The notes under the pieces: model-generated
The model's database searches: none
Told to the model about the DNA's origin: nothing
What the model saw: only the letters and a program-made list of their open reading frames with translations
Source of the DNA: Brevundimonas sp. UBA2388
Lineage (GTDB): Bacteria > Pseudomonadota > Alphaproteobacteria > Caulobacterales > Caulobacteraceae
DNA length: 27,943 nt
Reading direction: 5' to 3'
Assembly (NCBI GenBank): GCA_002343425.1
Contig: DDSO01000130.1
Span: 1 to 27,943, forward strand
Translations under genes and position numbers: made by a program
Shown: in pieces, positions 25,301 through 27,943 of the stretch
How the letters are laid out: each line of letters starts with the position of its first letter
How positions within the stretch are numbered: position 1 is the first letter of the stretch

Positions 25301-25754
25301 CTGGGGCCGGTTCGACTATCGCGTCGGCGGCCTCTGGCTGATCGAGCAGAAGCGGTTCCTCAACCCGGGAAACCCGAGTGCCTTTGAGGAGATTTCATCG
25401 GACGTCCAACTTCCGCGCGTCCGTCTGACCTCGTCGCTGACCTGGACGCCCAACGACATCTGGAGCGTCAACTGGACGGTAGACTGGCAGACCGCCCAGG
25501 ACAGCGCGCGTTACCGCGATCAGGTGGGAACGGGCAATATCGACGTCCGGCCGTTCGACACCTATGACACGGGCAACTTCGCCCGCCATGACTTTACGGT
25601 CAGGTGGAACGCTGCGGATGACCTGTCGGTGCGCATGGGGGTGGTCAATGCCTTCGACGCCGAGCAAGCCCGCTACCTGGGCGGTGTTCTGAACGCCAAT
25701 TTCGATCCCTACGGGACGCGCTTCTTCATCGGGCTCAACTACCGCCCGTTCTAG
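22389..25754 (+). CDS. TonB-dependent outer-membrane receptor
   Basis: A 1121-residue receptor. The signal peptide (residues 1-29, ending PAFA before QDQ) is followed by a TonB-box-like DEVVVTGSRI (49-58) and a plug with LRSLGAGRTLVLVDGRR and EIVTGGASSVYGADAVSGVLNF. The beta-barrel ends NYRPF with C-terminal aromatic Phe. The start is TTG 22389 behind an AGGGGAG ribosome site (22375-22381); no ATG gives a sensible signal peptide, and the frame upstream to 22251 lacks coding character. It is the same broad type as the receptor at 16300 but longer and clearly diverged. It lies behind the 75-aa protein/MarR/OmpR-type cluster. Confidence 0.95.
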   Translation: MARNKSGLLGTSMLCGVAALAITSPAFAQDQLPGVNVQGQSDQEATEIDEVVVTGSRIRRDPTNAPTPLIQITGEQLLTTGQSTVIDYLATMPALSSSVVPSDTTGSNLNDGGLSFANLRSLGAGRTLVLVDGRRHVGSQQGNLAVDIDSIPRLLIQSIEIVTGGASSVYGADAVSGVLNFQLRRDFEGLEIDANYGMINQDGQANKRISALAGINLFDDRLNLYAFGEYEDIDEVQSLDIDWLEDAHALVGVDADPTSAVNDGVIDNRLFRNLTTLSRPRWGQTTLANSQRPSPLNDPDVPLASCTALTSANCYSLDPTKTYVYEGNTARLANFGQRVGNVGSNRTFNIGGDGENPNNFGQVSRVPESTSQRYQVGANFALLDNVDLSVEYKMVEEDTFDIGQPVFFDIFLNDGSYLSTWTNPMRALNQFDLRYTDNAFLPQNVKDAITANTVTNWTANANTEGTAATTTARQWARHVLFGPDRSQDNHREVNRLVVALGGDFDQIAFIRNIDWDLSYTAGEATNANIERGVDAQRFALAADAVVDTAGVVNGRPGEIVCRARRIERSGVGDLDDYVRGVFGGRTAYNNAAFKAAVDNCVPLNVFGAGNQSQAALDYVDAAITVTHVNEQEQAVAAISGQLWDFWGAGAIGIAVGAEHRREFTEGVGRTAGTGDRLLFLNTGADFAGAEYTSDEWFAEASIPLFRDSWLGEYAELSGSYRQFDYSTAGEGDVYGVNLVWRPIGDITFKTSLNTSFRAPNLNENFSPFNQTFGNNLVDPCTTNDIALQTAEIRTNRIANCQALLAAYNAANGTTLAFDFAGLTPGNGDDFVLPAGGGRTYASGIAGVLGGNPALEPEESESFTFSTVLQPRFIPNLTVVLDYYEIKIENVIANPLVGEIAANCVNGPTLNPTACNLIFRRNPGIPFGIGAPNGDPVGGFIQAPLNYAALQTRGLDFQARYSLDTEEVFGRNWGRFDYRVGGLWLIEQKRFLNPGNPSAFEEISSDVQLPRVRLTSSLTWTPNDIWSVNWTVDWQTAQDSARYRDQVGTGNIDVRPFDTYDTGNFARHDFTVRWNAADDLSVRMGVVNAFDAEQARYLGGVLNANFDPYGTRFFIGLNYRPF

Positions 25755-25774
25755 AACCTCGTTCAACAACCGAG

Positions 25775-25849
25775 GGCGTAATGGGCGGTCCGCAAGGGTC
25801 CCCATTATCGCCTGGCGCGACCCCCCGTCCGAGATCGACGGGGGGTCGC
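25775..25849 (+). terminator. two tandem hairpins after the second receptor gene
   Basis: First hairpin: TAATGGG with CCCATTA inside 25775-25812, extended by GGCG/CGCC with one bulged base. Second: a perfect 13-bp stem, GCGACCCCCCGTC (25817-25829) with GACGGGGGGTCGC (25837-25849), 7-base loop. No T-run follows either, so they may act as a transcript-end stabiliser or a weak terminator. Confidence 0.55.
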
Positions 25850-25956
25850 ATCGGGATCGGAAGCCGGGGGGCCACACGCGTCCGGGCCAAGGCTCCATCC
25901 GTCGTATGCGGCGGACAGGGCCGCCGCCCGGGATCTGGATACAGGAGGAGCAGAGC

Positions 25957-26715
25957 TTGGGCCTCATCTTGAACCGCCGCCACTGCCTGGCCGGCGCCGC
26001 CTTCGGTCTGGGTCTCGGCCCGGCTGCGCCTGGGGCCTTCGCCGGCGTCATGGAAACACGCCGAACCGTCTTCCTGAGCCGGGGACGGGATCATGTCGTC
26101 TTCGTGATGGAGCCCACCGGGGTCGGCGATCTCACGGGCGCGGCGATCCTTCTTCTGCACGGCTCGGGCGGGCTTGCAGGCTCCCTGCGCGACTTCCATC
26201 GCGAAGCGGCCGCCTGGACCCTGCGGGGCTGTACGGTCGTCATTCCCGACTATTTCAGCGGCGCACCCGATGCAGCACAAACCGACGACACTGGCTGGTG
26301 GGCCGAGGCGGTGCGCGATGCCGCCGCCTGGACGCTGGAACTTCCCGGCGTGGACCCGGACCGTCTCGGCGCCCTGGGGTATTCCCGTGGCGGATATCTG
26401 GCCGCCGAAGTCGCCGTCCAGTCGACCGCGATCCGGGCGGTCGTCGGCGTGGCGTCAGCCGGCAATGTCGCGCCTCGCGACATCATCCGCCGGCCGCAGG
26501 TTCTCCTGATCCACGCGGATCGGGATCCGGTCATCCCGCCTGCCCGAACCCGCCGCTGGGCGGGGATACTGCAGAACGCCGGCGTGCCGGTGACCACGAT
26601 CGCAATGCGGTCGTCGCAACACACGTTCGATGAGTCGACCTGGGGCTACATTTTCGCCAGGGCGACCGGGTTTTTCGTCGAGGCCCTCGCGCCGAAGTCT
26701 GTCACGCCGGACTGA
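25957..26715 (+). CDS. dienelactone-hydrolase-like alpha/beta hydrolase, probably Tat-exported
   Basis: A 252-residue alpha/beta hydrolase. The N-terminus LNRRHCLAGAAFGLGLG followed by an Ala/Pro-rich cleavage region looks like a twin-arginine signal, so the enzyme is probably periplasmic. The oxyanion-type motif LLLHGSGG, nucleophile elbow GYSRGG (S143), acid D188 in HADRDP and H222 in SSQHTFDE give a Ser-Asp-His triad; classical dienelactone hydrolase uses Cys. The start is TTG 25957 with AGGAGGAG at 25943-25950; a TTG at 25969 or an upstream start cannot be excluded. The substrate is unknown. It follows the second receptor by 203 bases and two hairpins, so it is probably a separate transcript. 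Confidence 0.82.
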   Translation: MGLILNRRHCLAGAAFGLGLGPAAPGAFAGVMETRRTVFLSRGRDHVVFVMEPTGVGDLTGAAILLLHGSGGLAGSLRDFHREAAAWTLRGCTVVIPDYFSGAPDAAQTDDTGWWAEAVRDAAAWTLELPGVDPDRLGALGYSRGGYLAAEVAVQSTAIRAVVGVASAGNVAPRDIIRRPQVLLIHADRDPVIPPARTRRWAGILQNAGVPVTTIAMRSSQHTFDESTWGYIFARATGFFVEALAPKSVTPD

Positions 26716-26787
26716 AAGGGTGCGGGCCGGTCCCCATCGAGGGTCTCCGGCAGGGTCGGCCTGAGCCGCCGGGCATGATGTTTCCTG

Positions 26788-26865
26788 AAGTCGCTTTCGT
26801 TCAGGCGTCGCCGGTTTCCGGCTGAGGTGGTCCGCCGTGCCGTTTGGCTGTGCATCCGGTTGAGC
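26788..26865 (+). pseudogene. short IS6-like transposase N-terminal remnant
   Basis: Translated from 26788, the frame reads KSLSFRRRRFPAEVVRRAVW then LCIRLS. This matches the usual IS6-family opening (basic RFP-E-V-AVWL-RF pattern). The expected LSxRxVEDLLAERG continuation is absent and no start codon or remainder of the gene is present. The match is short, so the call is tentative; the nearby 17-nt motif shared with the other IS6 scar supports it. Confidence 0.4.
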
Positions 26866-27023
26866 CCCATACTTCAGGAGTTGGCGGAATGGCCTGATCG
26901 CCGTGCTGGTGCCGCGAAGCGATGGCCTGCTGGATCGGTGGCAAGCGGATCAGTCTGTGGCGATCAGAGACAGGCTGTTTGTCACCGGGTTTGACGAAGT
27001 CGCAGTAATGTCGGGGTTAATTC

Positions 27024-27042
27024 CCGGGTCACAGGGACCCGG
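27024..27042 (-). terminator. hairpin downstream of the sigma-54 activator gene
   Basis: CCGGGTC (27024-27030) pairs with GACCCGG (27036-27042) around a 5-base loop. On the minus strand it is followed by a short A/T stretch (AATTAACC) rather than a T-run. It lies about 76 bases past the stop of the minus-strand gene. Confidence 0.3.
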
Positions 27043-27071
27043 CGGTTAGCGAGGAAGTGCGAGGCGGTGCG

Positions 27072-27088
27072 GTCAGTCCAGCGACAAC
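27072..27088. repeat. third copy of the 17-nt motif
   Basis: GTCAGTCCAGCGACAAC differs by one base from the copy at 15389-15405. It lies 30 bases beyond the stop of the sigma-54 activator gene. Confidence 0.5.
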
Positions 27089-27118
27089 GTGTCTCCGGCA
27101 GGTCCGTGGCCTTGCCGG

Positions 27119-27943
27119 CTACTGGCGGCGATGTCGGGCGGGGATTAGCCCGTGCCGGGCCATCTTGTCGTAGAGGGTCTTGCGCGGGATCTGCAGGTCC
27201 GCGGTGACCTGCCGGATGTCGCCCTGATGACGCGTCAGGGCCTCCCGGATCAGTTCGGCCTCATAGGTCTGGACGCGCTGGACCAGTCCTTCGTCCGACC
27301 GTGTACGGGTGGTGTGCGGGTTGAGGCCCACGACGACCTGGCTGGCGTAGTTGGCCAGCTCCCGCAGATTGCCCGGCCAGTCGTGCTCGAGCAGACGGCG
27401 GCGGACGGCGTGATCCACCTGGGGAACCTCGCGTCCAAGCCGGCTCGCCGCGCGGCTCAGGAAGCGGGCGAACAGCAACGGCACATCCTCGCGCCGTTCG
27501 CGAAGGGGAGGCGTTCTGAGCCGGATCACATTCAGGCGGTAGTAGAGATCCTCACGCAGATCGCCGCGGGCGACGGCCTCGACCGGATCGCCCTTGGTTG
27601 CAGCCAGGATGCGAAGGTCGAGCGCGTGCGGCTCCATTGCGCCGACAGGCAGAATCTCGCGTTCCTCCAGCACCCGCAGGAGCAGAAGCTGGGCGGCGCG
27701 GGGCGCCAGGTCGATTTCATCGAGAAAGAGCGTTCCCTGGTGCGACTGCTCAATCTGCCCCTCCCGCCGACGAAAGGCGCCGGTCGGTCCGGCCGCATCA
27801 CCCATCAGCAGGCTTTCCAGGCCGGTCTCGGGCAGCGCGGCGCATGACACCGCAACGAATGGCCGCAAACGCCGGCGACCGGCGTTGTGGATCGCACGCG
27901 CCACGGCCTCCTTCCCGGAGCCGGTCTCGCCCTCGATCAGCAC
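27119..27943 (-). CDS. sigma-54-dependent transcriptional activator, DctD-like (5' part missing)
   Basis: The visible 274 residues are the AAA+ ATPase domain and the Fis-type DNA-binding domain of an NtrC/DctD-family activator; the receiver or sensor part lies beyond the window. Counting from the codon at the window edge, Walker A is GETGSGK (5-11), Walker B LFLDEI (72-77), and the arginine-finger region LREDLYYRLNVIRLRTPPLRER is present. The C-terminal helix-turn-helix VTADLQIPRKTLYDKMARHGL is close to DctD-type sequences, hinting at C4-dicarboxylate or similar transport control. The sigma-54 contact loop, normally GAFTGA, reads GPTGAF, apparently one residue short. Whether it still activates sigma-54 promoters is uncertain. 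Confidence 0.9.
   Translation of the reverse strand: MLIEGETGSGKEAVARAIHNAGRRRLRPFVAVSCAALPETGLESLLMGDAAGPTGAFRRREGQIEQSHQGTLFLDEIDLAPRAAQLLLLRVLEEREILPVGAMEPHALDLRILAATKGDPVEAVARGDLREDLYYRLNVIRLRTPPLRERREDVPLLFARFLSRAASRLGREVPQVDHAVRRRLLEHDWPGNLRELANYASQVVVGLNPHTTRTRSDEGLVQRVQTYEAELIREALTRHQGDIRQVTADLQIPRKTLYDKMARHGLIPARHRRQ

Larger units (their letters stand above)
26716..27118. other. 403-base stretch without an intact gene
   Basis: It separates the hydrolase gene from the convergent sigma-54 activator gene. It holds a short transposase-like remnant, one hairpin and the third copy of the 17-nt motif, each listed separately. The short minus-strand frame at 26646-26870 has no protein character I can support. 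The stretch looks like decayed mobile-element sequence. Confidence 0.5.

Noticed and set aside
26646..26870. 74-codon minus-strand frame downstream of the hydrolase
   Set aside because: It overlaps the hydrolase 3' end, lacks a ribosome site, and covers the IS6-like remnant on the other strand.
1..27943. CRISPR array, prophage genes or toxin-antitoxin pair
   Set aside because: No regularly spaced repeats of CRISPR size, no phage structural genes and no convincing toxin-antitoxin pair were seen; the small genes present belong to the oxidase or the regulator cluster.

Overview
The window is high-GC alphaproteobacterial chromosome. A complete ccoNOQPGHIS order, a CC0125/CC1285-type lipoprotein, Crp/Fnr control and two large Caulobacter-style TonB-dependent receptors point to Caulobacterales, probably a Brevundimonas-like organism. 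This is an inference from protein character; no 16S gene or other taxonomic marker is present.

Region 1 (about 1-6755, + strand) is the cbb3 cytochrome oxidase operon. It holds the 3' end of ccoN, then ccoO, ccoQ, ccoP (the oxidase and its c-type cytochromes) and ccoG, ccoH, ccoI, ccoS (copper delivery and assembly). Apart from the ccoN-ccoO gap, all junctions overlap, mostly as ATGA or TGATG, so the operon looks translationally coupled. Region 2 (about 6890-15373) is a low-oxygen response island. It holds a membrane-associated Cys-rich protein, a FixK-like Crp/Fnr regulator, a lipoprotein-SDR pair, a USP / metallo-beta-lactamase / LOG group on the minus strand, a small c-type cytochrome, a second tandem USP and a flavodoxin-fold quinone reductase. 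Three perfect TTGA-N6-TCAA boxes lie 53-58 bases from four start codons. The regulator encoded in the same island carries the FNR-type E-x-x-S-R recognition helix, so the island looks like a self-contained FNR/FixK regulon attached to the terminal oxidase.

Region 3 (about 15374-16050) is scar tissue: an IS6-family transposase pseudogene with an in-frame stop and a lost C-terminus, plus a 17-nt repeat motif that recurs near 27.07 kb. Region 4 (about 16050-25850) holds two TonB-dependent receptors (1002 and 1121 aa), each with a non-ATG start, signal peptide and TonB-box-like segment. Between them are a winged-helix repressor-like protein (minus strand) and a + strand row of a 75-aa unknown protein, a MarR-like protein and an OmpR-type regulator with a degenerate receiver site. 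The intergenic gaps are AT-richer and full of dyads.

Region 5 (about 25850-27943) has a Tat-exported dienelactone-hydrolase-like protein, a decayed non-coding stretch with a possible second IS6 fragment, and the C-terminal part of a DctD-like sigma-54 activator (running off the window) whose GAFTGA loop is altered.

The most interesting items are the FNR/FixK box spacing pattern, the Cys/His-rich protein next to the oxidase operon, the small protein-MarR-atypical regulator-TonB receptor module, and the sigma-54 activator with a disrupted GAFTGA loop. No CRISPR array, phage module or clear novel defence system is visible.
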